Shown here piece after piece: positions 15,913 through 23,264 of a stretch of DNA of 46,774 nt (position 1 is the stretch's first letter; each line of letters begins with the position of its first letter). The translations under genes and the position numbers were made by a program. The notes under the pieces are model-generated. The model was not told where the DNA came from. It did not search any database and saw only the letters and a program-made list of their open reading frames with translations. The stretch is from contig CAKMIA010000011.1 of NCBI GenBank assembly GCA_927353735.1, positions 1 to 46,774 on the forward strand. Direction: 5' to 3'. This DNA comes from an uncultured Veillonellaceae bacterium (lineage in GTDB: Bacteria; Bacillota; Negativicutes; Veillonellales; Dialisteraceae).

Positions 15913-17217
15913 TTACAGTTTATTATACGACCGTTCGCCGTGTTCGATAAGGTCCAGGCCCTGCGCTTCTTCCGAAGCCGTTGCACGGACGCGGAGGAAG
16001 AGGCCTACGAATTTGATGAGGATGGCAGTGACGACGACCGCCATGACGATGCCTACGAGAATGCCCGTAATCTGCGGGATCATCTGAGCGGGGTTGCCGG
16101 CGAGGAGTCCGTCCGCGCCTGCTTCATTGACAGCCTTGGTGCAGAAGACGCCGGTCATGAGAGCGCCCCATACGCCGCCCACACCGTGGCAGCCGAAGGC
16201 GTCCAGCGCGTCGTCGTATTTGAAATGAGCCTTGACGCAGGCGATGAAGAAGTAGCAGATGCACGGCGTAGTGAGGCCGATGAAGAAGGCCGCCGTGCTG
16301 TCCACGAAGCCCGCTGCGGGGGTGACGCCGACGAGGCCGGCTACGATGCCGGTCATGAGGCCGACGGTGGTGACTTTCTGATGGATGAATTTATCCAGGA
16401 TCGCCCAGACGAGGCCGGCGGTGCAGGAAGCGATGCCCGTATTGGCCAGCGCCTGCGCCATCACAGCGGAGGACGTGAGGCCTGCGCCGGAGTTGAAGCC
16501 GAACCAGCCGAGCCAGAGGAGGCTGGCGCCGAGGCACACATAGGGGATATTGTGAGGACGAATGGCTGCTGCGCCGAAGTCTTTCCGTTTTCCGATGAGG
16601 ATGGCTGCGGTGAGAGCAGAGAAGCCGGACGTTACATGAATGACGGTGCCGCCGGCGAAGTCCAGCGCGCCCATATCGCGGATGAAGCCGCCTACGCCCC
16701 AGACCATGTGGCACATCGGGTCATACACGAGGGTGCCCCACAGCAGGATGAAGAGGCAGTATGCGGGGAAACGCGTCCGTTCCACGATGCCGCCGGAAAC
16801 GATGGCCGGCGTCAGGATGGCGAAGGCCATCTGGAACATGCAGAACAGGATGTGTGGGATGGTGGTGGAGTAATCCGGGTTGGCTTCCATACCTACGCCA
16901 TTGAGGAAGGCCCAGTCCAGATTCCCGATGACGCCGCCCACATCCGGGCCGAAGGACAGCGAATATCCGAAAAGGAACCACTGCACGGTGAAGATGGCCA
17001 GGCAGATGAAGGACATCATCATCGTATTCAGCGTGTTTTTGCGGCGTACGAGGCCGCCATAGAAAAAGCCGAGCGCCGGCGTCATGATGAGGACCAGCAG
17101 CGTCGCCACAGCCACATACGCCATATCGCCGGGCGAGAGCTCGCTCCCCGGTTCTGCGGCAAAGGCGGCTATCGGCATCAGAGCCGCCGGACAGGCAAAG
17201 AGTACAGATCGTTTCAT
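15913..17217 (-). CDS. amt: Ammonium transporter
   Basis: A 434-residue Amt/Mep channel with an N-terminal cleaved-type signal (about 1-20) and 11 predicted membrane helices. The twin pore histidines appear in GGTVIHVTSG and DAFGCHGVGG. The signature region from DFAGGTVIHVTSGF and the LWLGWFGFNSG helix are intact. The cytoplasmic tail ends in a P-II-binding type segment. The gene is read with the P-II gene, the classic amtB-glnK pair for ammonium uptake under nitrogen limitation. Confidence 0.96.
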   Translation of the reverse strand: MKRSVLFACPAALMPIAAFAAEPGSELSPGDMAYVAVATLLVLIMTPALGFFYGGLVRRKNTLNTMMMSFICLAIFTVQWFLFGYSLSFGPDVGGVIGNLDWAFLNGVGMEANPDYSTTIPHILFCMFQMAFAILTPAIVSGGIVERTRFPAYCLFILLWGTLVYDPMCHMVWGVGGFIRDMGALDFAGGTVIHVTSGFSALTAAILIGKRKDFGAAAIRPHNIPYVCLGASLLWLGWFGFNSGAGLTSSAVMAQALANTGIASCTAGLVWAILDKFIHQKVTTVGLMTGIVAGLVGVTPAAGFVDSTAAFFIGLTTPCICYFFIACVKAHFKYDDALDAFGCHGVGGVWGALMTGVFCTKAVNEAGADGLLAGNPAQMIPQITGILVGIVMAVVVTAILIKFVGLFLRVRATASEEAQGLDLIEHGERSYNKL

Positions 17218-17249
17218 TTTATTCTTCCTTTCTACATCAATTCACAGAT

Positions 17250-17291
17250 TCAGAACGCCGATCTGCGCTGTCGCTCGAAATTCCATTTCAT
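17250..17291 (-). CDS. Possible 13-residue leader peptide of amt-P-II
   Basis: In the amt leader, ATG 17291 opens a 13-codon ORF (MKWNFERQRRSAF) ending TGA at 17250, with a GGGGG stretch about 12 bases upstream. Two Gln/Arg-rich codons runs are present. Whether it is translated is unknown; it is listed because it lies between the leader hairpins and amt, where a control peptide would sit. Confidence 0.25.
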   Translation of the reverse strand: MKWNFERQRRSAF

Positions 17292-17337
17292 TGTCAGTTT
17301 TCCCCCTTCTGTTCCACGAGACCCGGGAAATGAGAAA

Positions 17338-17423
17338 GAGCCGCTTCGGGTGTCTCCCCAAAACGGCTCCTTTGCGTATACGCAGCTCCTGGATAGAAAA
17401 AGCCCGCTCTTTTGAGCAGGCTT
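17338..17423 (-). promoter_or_regulatory. Two terminator-like hairpins in the amt leader
   Basis: On the minus strand the first stem (17414-17423 with 17400-17409, 10 bp, AAAA loop) is followed by a U-rich run and lies about 35 bases after the promoter. The second (17364-17369 with 17338-17343, extended through G-U pairs to 13 bp) is followed by UUUCUC. A 10-bp palindrome GCGTATACGC (17374-17383) lies between. The arrangement suggests transcription attenuation or a short leader RNA ahead of the ammonium genes. No known riboswitch class was recognised. Confidence 0.5.
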
Positions 17424-17455
17424 CGTTGTCTCGTATGAACTTGATGTATGACAAT

Positions 17456-17484
17456 AGTATACACAGACTGCCTGTCCTCTGCAA
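17456..17484 (-). promoter_or_regulatory. amt-P-II promoter
   Basis: Minus-strand TTGCAG (17479-17484), 17-base spacer, TATACT (17456-17461), with TG just before the -10. It gives a leader of about 230 bases before amt, which accounts for most of the gene-free stretch 17218-17566. Confidence 0.7.
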
Positions 17485-17566
17485 GCCTTTTCTCTGTGCT
17501 TTCTGCGCAAAAATGATTACCTTTTCCTCATAGACCTGTCATCCATGCCGCGCCGTCATGGCCGTT

Positions 17567-18265
17567 TCAGGGCAGCACCCCGGCGAGCACAGCCTTCGCG
17601 TTCGCCCCGGTCTCTTCGGAGACGGTCTCCGCGAGCACGTCCGTGAGGGCCCGAAGCTCATCGGCGGTGACGCCCGTCCGCAGGGCCACGCCCATGTGCG
17701 ACCGGAGCTGGGCGTTCACATTGCCGATGCCGGCGAGCATGGACACCGTGGCGAGCTCCCGCTCCCGCCAGGTGAGCACATCCCGCTCGAAGATATCGCA
17801 GAAGAGATGCTCCTGCAGGAAGCGGTTCGCCTCGGGGGCGAAGTCGTACACCCCGCCCGAGACGGGCCGCCCCACCAGCGCGGTCTGGGTCGCCTCGCCG
17901 CTGGCCTGCCGGTCCCGCGCGGGATCGACCGGCGAAGCGTCCCGGCCCGCCGGGTCTTCCACGCCTGCGGTCCGCCGCTCCGCCGTCACCGCCATGAGCG
18001 ACTGGAGCCCGTTCAGGCTGCGGGGAAATCCGGCGTACGCGTAGAGCTGGAGCATGAGCTCTTTCTCTTCATTGACCGTGAGGCCCCGGTCAAGGCCGTC
18101 CGCCATGGCCGCGCGGAGCCGCGGGAGGTCGCCCTGCGCGCCCAGCGCGGAAATCGTGACGATGGACGCCTCCCGGGGCGGCAGCGCCGGCGCGGCTTCC
18201 GCTTCCGCGCCGCCCAGGAGCGCCGCGAAGAGCAGCGCGAAGAATAGCAGGATGTTCTGTTTCAT
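17567..18265 (-). CDS. Exported carboxymuconolactone decarboxylase-family protein
   Basis: A 232-residue protein with a signal peptide (about 1-24, ending AEAEA) and two CMD/AhpD-like helical domains (about 30-90 and 140-225). The first contains the family helix VNEEKELMLQLYAYAGFPRSLNG; the second contains LTWRERELATVSMLAGIGN and LRSHMGVALRTGVT. The AhpD-type CxxC pair is not seen, so thiol peroxidase activity is not supported. The start is ATG 18265 (MKQNILLF) behind AAAGGAG. It is the last gene of the six-gene MerR-linked operon. Its substrate is unknown. Confidence 0.85.
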   Translation of the reverse strand: MKQNILLFFALLFAALLGGAEAEAAPALPPREASIVTISALGAQGDLPRLRAAMADGLDRGLTVNEEKELMLQLYAYAGFPRSLNGLQSLMAVTAERRTAGVEDPAGRDASPVDPARDRQASGEATQTALVGRPVSGGVYDFAPEANRFLQEHLFCDIFERDVLTWRERELATVSMLAGIGNVNAQLRSHMGVALRTGVTADELRALTDVLAETVSEETGANAKAVLAGVLP

Positions 18266-18310
18266 GGGGATACTCCTTTCTTTCACAGGGGTTCCGCGTC
18301 TTTCCGCGGA

Positions 18311-19171
18311 TCAGGGCCGCAGCCGGCGCGCTTCCACAATCTGGTAGAACCATTCCACCATCTGCGGATCGTAATGGGAGAAGAAGAGACTGTCTTTCTC
18401 GTCGAGCGCGCGGAGGGCCTCCATTTCTTCTTCGGACAGGGTGAAGTCCAGCACGTCCAGATTCTCTTCCATGCAGCTCCGGCGGACCGACTTGGGGATG
18501 ACCACCACATCGCTCTGCAGGAGGAACCGCAGCGCCGCCTGCGCGGCGGTCTTCCCGTGCGCCGCCCCGATGCGGACGAGCACGGGATTCGTGAAAAGAT
18601 CGTGGCGCCCTTCCGCAAAAGGCGCCCACGCCTCGTGCACGATGCCGTAGCGCTCCATGATGCGGTGGAGCTCCTTCTGCTGGTGGAACACATGGGTCTC
18701 CACTTCGTTCACCGCGGGCCGGATGTCCGCATTGTGGCAGAGGTCGATGAGCCGGTCCGCGAAGAAATTCGACACGCCGATGGCGCGGATCTTTCCTGCG
18801 CGGAGCGCCTCTTCCATGGCGCGCCACGTGCCGTAGTAGTCCCCGAAGGGCTGGTGGATGAGCATAAGGTCCACATAATCGGTGCGGAGGCGGCGCAGGG
18901 AGTCGTCGATGGACCGCTTCGCCCGCTCGTAGCCGCTGTTCGCGATCCAGATCTTCGTGGTGAAGAAGAGTTCCTGCCGGGGGATGCCGGATTGCGCGAC
19001 CGCCTCCCCCACTTCGTATTCATTGTCGTAGGACTGCGCCGTATCGATGAGGCGGTAGCCCGCGCCAAGGGCGTCTTTCACGCAGCGCACGCAGTCCGCC
19101 GGCGGAATCTGATAGACCCCGTAGCCGATCTTCGGCATGACCACGCCGTTATTCAGCAGCACCGTTTCCAT
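18311..19171 (-). CDS. Aldo/keto reductase
   Basis: A 286-residue NAD(P)H-dependent reductase. The catalytic tetrad is visible: Asp in RLIDTAQSYDNE, Tyr four residues on in the same segment, Lys in FFTTKIWI and His in LMLIHQPFGDYY. The NADPH-binding end VVIPKSVRRSCMEEN is present. The closest type is the 2,5-diketogluconate reductase-like group acting on small aldehydes. It is the only member of its operon without a signal peptide, so it works in the cytoplasm. Its ATG comes 3 bases after the upstream hydrolase, with AGGAGG. Confidence 0.93.
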   Translation of the reverse strand: METVLLNNGVVMPKIGYGVYQIPPADCVRCVKDALGAGYRLIDTAQSYDNEYEVGEAVAQSGIPRQELFFTTKIWIANSGYERAKRSIDDSLRRLRTDYVDLMLIHQPFGDYYGTWRAMEEALRAGKIRAIGVSNFFADRLIDLCHNADIRPAVNEVETHVFHQQKELHRIMERYGIVHEAWAPFAEGRHDLFTNPVLVRIGAAHGKTAAQAALRFLLQSDVVVIPKSVRRSCMEENLDVLDFTLSEEEMEALRALDEKDSLFFSHYDPQMVEWFYQIVEARRLRP

Positions 19172-19174
19172 GGT

Positions 19175-20245
19175 TCATTCCTCCTTTCCGTCCAGGTGAT
19201 GGGTTTCCATCCATCGCTCCATGAGGTCCGCCACCTCCCGGTTATTGAGGTCGGACATGAGAAAATGCGTATTGCCGTGCAGGCCCGCGTCCGGCAGAGA
19301 GAGCACCGTCACATCCCCGCCGTGCCGGTTCACCGTCTCGGCCCACCGGCGCGCCAGACGGAGACGCACCCGCCAGTTGTCGAGGCCCCACACCTCGGTC
19401 CGCTCTTCCGGGATATTGTCCCCGAAGAGGACGAGGATAGGGATCTCCGTGAGGCGGAGAAAATCCGCCATGGGCACGGCCTGCCCCGCCGCGGGGAAGG
19501 GGCTGGATGTCTCCTCCGCCGGCGGCACCTCCCCTTCCGGGAAGAGGAAGGTCCCCGGCTCGAGAGCGATGACGCCTTTCACATCGCGGCTCAGGATGGC
19601 CGTGTACCACCCCGGGCCGCCGCCCTGCGAATGGGTCACGAGCACGCCCGGGCCAGACCGCTCGAAGACGGCCGCCATGGCCCGGCTGATGACGCCGTCG
19701 TCATACGCGCCGGTATTGGGCGTCATCTGGCGGAAGAACTGGTCCCGCCACGCTTCGTCGTCGGGCACGGCCGCGCCGGGCAGCGTCTCCGGCCATACGC
19801 CGATGCGGAAATTGTTGTACCAGAGCTGGTCGTCCGGCACCGCGGAGATCGTTTCCGGCACCGTGGACCGCCCGGCCCGTCCCCGCCGGGGCTGATCGAC
19901 TACGTACGTGGCGTAGCCCTTCTCGAGGAAAAGGTTCTGGAAGCCGTCCCGCCCGTCGGGCGTGGTCTCCCAGGTCTTGCCGGACTGGCCGGCCCCGTGA
20001 AGGAAGATCAGCGCCATGCTCCGGGCATGGGCCGGCCGCTGCCAGAAGACATAGGCGTGGTCGCCGTGGAGCGTCTCGCCGGAGAGATCACGCGGATCTT
20101 CATTGCCCCGGTAGACGCCTTCTGCGGTGCGCACGGCGCCGCCGGCGAAAAAGCTCCCCTGATCTTCAAGCAGGACGGGCTGCATCGCCCCCGCCGGCGC
20201 GGCGAGGAGAAGCGCCGCCGCGAGCGCCGTCTCAATATATTTCAT
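19175..20245 (-). CDS. Exported alpha/beta hydrolase (esterase-like)
   Basis: A 356-residue hydrolase with a signal peptide (1-20, ending APAGA). The oxyanion region is LIFLHGAGQSGKTWE, the nucleophile elbow is THSQGG with the catalytic Ser, an acid is available in ILVLFGDN, and the base is His in LHGNTH. The insert rich in Trp and Phe (LWYNNFRIGVWP) may form a lid. Probably periplasmic. The substrate is not known. AAAGGAG precedes the ATG, 15 bases after the flavodoxin gene. Confidence 0.85.
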   Translation of the reverse strand: MKYIETALAAALLLAAPAGAMQPVLLEDQGSFFAGGAVRTAEGVYRGNEDPRDLSGETLHGDHAYVFWQRPAHARSMALIFLHGAGQSGKTWETTPDGRDGFQNLFLEKGYATYVVDQPRRGRAGRSTVPETISAVPDDQLWYNNFRIGVWPETLPGAAVPDDEAWRDQFFRQMTPNTGAYDDGVISRAMAAVFERSGPGVLVTHSQGGGPGWYTAILSRDVKGVIALEPGTFLFPEGEVPPAEETSSPFPAAGQAVPMADFLRLTEIPILVLFGDNIPEERTEVWGLDNWRVRLRLARRWAETVNRHGGDVTVLSLPDAGLHGNTHFLMSDLNNREVADLMERWMETHHLDGKEE

Positions 20246-20260
20246 GAGAGTCTCCTTTCG

Positions 20261-20926
20261 TCAGAAACCGAGCCGCCCGAGCCAGCGGAGGACGGACGGT
20301 CCCGCCTCCGGCACGTCGGTGCGGTACACTTCGTACGCCGGGCCCCGCACGTCTGCGCCGGGCTCGGCGGCGGCGATGCGGTCTGCCGTGCCGGTGAGGC
20401 CGCTGCCCCCGTGGGTCACGAAGGGGATGATGGTCTTCCCGGAGAGGTCGTACGTTTCCAGGAAGGAATACACGGGCATGGGCATGTCGTACCACCAGAT
20501 GGGATACCCGAGAAAGATCGTGTCATAGCCGGAGAGGTCTCCCAGGCTGCGGATGAGCGGGCGGCTGTCCCTGTCCCGCTCGCCCCGCGCTTCCGAGACG
20601 AGCGCGTCGTGGGAGGATGGATACGGCGCGTCCCGTTCGATGCGGAGAAGCGCTCCGCCGGTCCGGTCCCGGATGATCCGGGCGAGGGCCTCCGTGCTTC
20701 CCTGTAAGGCACGGCGGTCGGCGGTCTCCGGCTCGGAGAAATACACCACGGCGATGCGGCTCTCTCCCGCTTCCGGCGGCGGCGCGGCCGGCCCCCGGAT
20801 GGAGGCGGACGCGTCCGCGTCGATGGAAGCTGAGCGGGCCGCCGTGTCCTCCTGCGCGGTGCAGGCGGCGACGGCCGCTGCGGCGAAGCATCCGAGCGCC
20901 AGGACGGCGAAGTGCTTTCGTTTCAT
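20261..20926 (-). CDS. Flavodoxin-like lipoprotein
   Basis: A 221-residue protein with a lipoprotein signal (lipobox AAVAAC at about 16-21), a linker of about 35 residues and a long-chain flavodoxin domain. FMN contacts are suggested by VVYFSEPETADR (phosphate loop, here diverged from the usual T/S-rich form), the ring-binding loop FLGYPIWWYDMP and THGGSGLTG. Anchoring a flavodoxin outside the inner membrane is unusual, since these are normally cytoplasmic electron carriers; in this operon it could donate electrons or reduce quinone-like compounds in the periplasm. That role is an inference. Confidence 0.85.
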   Translation of the reverse strand: MKRKHFAVLALGCFAAAAVAACTAQEDTAARSASIDADASASIRGPAAPPPEAGESRIAVVYFSEPETADRRALQGSTEALARIIRDRTGGALLRIERDAPYPSSHDALVSEARGERDRDSRPLIRSLGDLSGYDTIFLGYPIWWYDMPMPVYSFLETYDLSGKTIIPFVTHGGSGLTGTADRIAAAEPGADVRGPAYEVYRTDVPEAGPSVLRWLGRLGF

Positions 20927-20948
20927 GGGAAGGCTCCTTTCTATGGAC

Positions 20949-21425
20949 TCAATCTTTCGGATATCCGCTATCTTTCACCGGTTCGAGCCACGCCACGGGG
21001 GCGCTCCCGATCTCGGAAATGGCGATATGCGTCATGGCGGTCTTCGGTCCCGCGCCGTGCCAGTGTTTCACCCCCGGCGGACAGCGCACCACGTCTCCCG
21101 GGCGGAGACGCACGGCCGGCCTGCCCCACTCCTTGGTATAGCCCGCGCCGTCCGTGACGATGAGCACCTGCCCCGCAGGATGGATGTGCCAGTGCGTGCG
21201 CGCGCCCGGCTCGAAGGTGACGCGCGCGCCGTAGGCCTGGAAATCCCCGGCGGCGGGGAAGAGGCTTTCCATCCGCACGCGGCCGGTAAAATGGTCCGCT
21301 CCGGCCCAGGCGGAGGTGATGTCCGCCCCGGAGACCACCATCTGCCCCGCCGGCCAGTCCGCCGCCATGGCGGGCGCTCCCGCGAGGAGCGCGGCGGCCA
21401 GCGCAGCCGTGAAGATGCGTTTCAT
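20949..21425 (-). CDS. Exported cupin-domain protein
   Basis: A 158-residue protein with a signal peptide (1-21, ending APAMA) and one cupin barrel. The metal motif is seen as THWHIHPAGQVLIV (two His and a Gln in the first cupin block) and RLRPGDVVRCPPGVKHWHGA (second block with the last His). Single-domain cupins of this type are often found beside CMD proteins, as here, and some are fused to them. Start at ATG 21425 with AAGGAGG. Enzymatic role unknown. Confidence 0.87.
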   Translation of the reverse strand: MKRIFTAALAAALLAGAPAMAADWPAGQMVVSGADITSAWAGADHFTGRVRMESLFPAAGDFQAYGARVTFEPGARTHWHIHPAGQVLIVTDGAGYTKEWGRPAVRLRPGDVVRCPPGVKHWHGAGPKTAMTHIAISEIGSAPVAWLEPVKDSGYPKD

Positions 21426-21435
21426 GGCGTCCTCC

Positions 21436-22608
21436 TTATTTCCGGGCCAGCTTCGCAATGAAGAACGATGTGAGCTTGTCCGCGATGGTGTCCACATAGT
21501 CTTTCACCCAGTAGGTCTGGATGTGCGTCGCGCCGGGCACAAGGAAGAGCTCCTTGTCCGCCGTGCCGGTCGCTTTCGCGAAGGCGTCCTCCGTCATGTA
21601 GAGGGAGTCTGCGCGGCTTCCGGCGATCATGAGGAGAGGCTGGCGGATGAGCGCCATGTTCTGCGCCGCATCGAAGGCGACGAGGTCCATCAAGCTGGAT
21701 ACGGTGTAGCTGAACGTGTCGTTCGGATGGTAGTAATCCTTCCCGTAGTAGTAATAGCCTTCGCGGTAGAGGTCAAAGGGCAGCTTGTCCGCTTCCTCCG
21801 GCGTGAGCGTCTCCGTCATGTTCGGCGTGAGGTCGATGACCCCGGTCTCCACTTCTTTCTGGCGGGCCGCCGCGGCCTGGGCAAGCGTCTTCTGCGCCGT
21901 CTCCGGGTCCGGATGGGTCACGCCGTAGCCGTCCCGGCGGACGATGCCGCTGTTGAACATGGAGAGCGTCGCCACGGCCGCCACGCGGGGATCGGTCTGG
22001 ACCGCCGCCAGCGTGTAGCCGCCGCCTCCGCAGATGCCGAGCGCGCCGATGCGGGTCTTATCCACGCCGGGGAAAATGGAGAGGATGTCCACCATGCCGT
22101 GCACGTCCTCGATGCGGTGCGCCGGCACGTCCAGATGGCGCGGCTCCCCGCCGCTCGCGCCCTGATAGGACGCGTCCGCCGCGATGGTGATGAAGCCCGC
22201 TTCCGCGAGGCGCTGAGCGTAGAGCCCGGCCACCTGCTCCTTCGTGCCGCCGTTCGGATGCGCCACGGCCACCGCCGCGTAGGATTTCTGCGGATCGTAC
22301 CCGGCGGGCGTGTACACGTTCGCCGCGACGGCCACGCCGTCGAGCTCGTACGTGATGGGATGGATCTGGACCTGTCCGGGCACGTTCTCCCGAATGGCCC
22401 CGTCATAGACGAGCCCCCACTGGTTGCCCTTGTACGGGAAGATCTGATCCTCCGGAATGCTGCTGTATGTCTTTCCCTGCATGACTGTTTCCTCCTTTGT
22501 GCTCACTGCGGGCGCCGCCGGCGTTTCCGCCGCCCGGACGGACGCCGCGCCGCCCCATGCTGCCGCGCCGATCATGGCGCCGATCAGGATGGCCTGTATG
22601 GCTTTCAT
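21436..22608 (-). CDS. Exported alpha/beta hydrolase with cysteine at the nucleophile elbow
   Basis: A 390-residue hydrolase with a signal peptide (about 1-26, ending SVRAA). Conserved points are VAVAHPNGGTKEQ near the oxyanion hole and the nucleophile elbow LGICGGGGY, where Cys stands in the usual Ser place, as in dienelactone hydrolases. Asp in MIAGSRADSL and His in VPGATHIQTY complete a triad. The start is ATG 22608 (MKAIQA), 8 bases from GGAG; the ATG at 22614 is too close to it. It is the first gene of the MerR-linked operon. Confidence 0.85.
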   Translation of the reverse strand: MKAIQAILIGAMIGAAAWGGAASVRAAETPAAPAVSTKEETVMQGKTYSSIPEDQIFPYKGNQWGLVYDGAIRENVPGQVQIHPITYELDGVAVAANVYTPAGYDPQKSYAAVAVAHPNGGTKEQVAGLYAQRLAEAGFITIAADASYQGASGGEPRHLDVPAHRIEDVHGMVDILSIFPGVDKTRIGALGICGGGGYTLAAVQTDPRVAAVATLSMFNSGIVRRDGYGVTHPDPETAQKTLAQAAAARQKEVETGVIDLTPNMTETLTPEEADKLPFDLYREGYYYYGKDYYHPNDTFSYTVSSLMDLVAFDAAQNMALIRQPLLMIAGSRADSLYMTEDAFAKATGTADKELFLVPGATHIQTYWVKDYVDTIADKLTSFFIAKLARK

Positions 22609-22693
22609 CGTCATCTCTCCTTTCCACTCCAGCTCCTTCGGGAAATCTGCGGGGCGCGCTCCCTTGTCTTTCTCTTTCCCTTCTGCTATACTA

Positions 22694-22724
22694 AGCATAA
22701 ATCTTCGAGTTAACCCAAAGTCAA
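22694..22724 (-). promoter_or_regulatory. MerR-type promoter/operator with 19-base spacer
   Basis: Minus-strand TTGACT (22719-22724) and TATGCT (22694-22699) are separated by 19 bases, longer than the normal 17 and typical of MerR-activated promoters. The spacer holds a dyad centred on GTTAAC, reading CTTTGGGTTAACTCGAAG. This matches the arrangement at NmlR/AdhR-type promoters, where the regulator untwists DNA to activate. It faces the six-gene operon. Confidence 0.8.
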
Positions 22725-22758
22725 GGATTTTCTCAAAAATTTTTTCAGGAGGTCTCTT

Positions 22759-23193
22759 ATGGAATACACCATCGGCGAGCTCGCCTCGAAAATGCATCTC
22801 ACCACCCACACCCTGCGCTACTACGACGACGAAGGGCTCCTGCGCCACGTGAAGCGCAGCCACAGCGGCCGGCGCGTCTTCACCGAGCGGGACGTGGTCA
22901 TGCTGAATACCATCGAATGCCTGAAGAAAGCGGGCATGAGCATCCACGACATCCGCCAGTACATCGACTGGTGCGACAAAGGCTTCGACTCCGTGGAGAA
23001 GCGGTACGAGCTCTTCGCAAAAAAAGAAGAAGAAGTGCTCCGGCAGCTCGCCGATCTGAAAAAGGTCCTCGCCACCGTGCGGTGGAAGAAAAATTTCTAC
23101 AAGCAGTGCCTCGACGACGGCGAGATCCGCTTCTGCGACGAGGACCGCCAGAAGATGGCGGAGCTCATCCTCCGCGGCGACGAGCTGAAATAA
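22759..23193 (+). CDS. MerR-family transcriptional regulator (NmlR/AdhR-like)
   Basis: A 144-residue regulator. The winged-helix DNA-binding domain (1-70) has YTIGELASKMHLTTHTLRYY and GLLRHVKRSHSGRRVF. A long coiled-coil helix (about 80-115) dimerises it. Cys54 in TIECLKKAGMSIHDI is at the place of the reactive cysteine of NmlR/AdhR regulators, which respond to aldehydes or other electrophiles. Two more cysteines lie near the end. AGGAGG precedes ATG 22759. It is divergent from the operon whose promoter has the MerR-type spacer and is very likely its activator. Confidence 0.9.
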   Translation: MEYTIGELASKMHLTTHTLRYYDDEGLLRHVKRSHSGRRVFTERDVVMLNTIECLKKAGMSIHDIRQYIDWCDKGFDSVEKRYELFAKKEEEVLRQLADLKKVLATVRWKKNFYKQCLDDGEIRFCDEDRQKMAELILRGDELK

Positions 23194-23209
23194 AAAAACG
23201 CAGCAAAAA

Positions 23210-23243
23210 AGCCCTGTGAAATCGTTCACAGAGCTTTCTTTTT
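23210..23243. terminator. Terminator between merR and glmM (bidirectional)
   Basis: AGCCCTGTGAA (23210-23220) pairs with TTCACAGAGCT (23225-23235), one mismatch, loop ATCG. T-rich run to the right and A6 to the left allow use by both convergent genes. Confidence 0.88.
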
Positions 23244-23264
23244 TTTTGCCGTTTATTCGCCGGA

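Noticed and set aside
17338..17423. Known glutamine riboswitch in the amt leader
   Set aside because: The conserved glnA/downstream-peptide motifs are not found; only generic hairpins are seen.
20975..21000. tRNA T-arm-like GGTTCGAGCC
   Set aside because: It lies inside the cupin gene and no acceptor or anticodon stems surround it.
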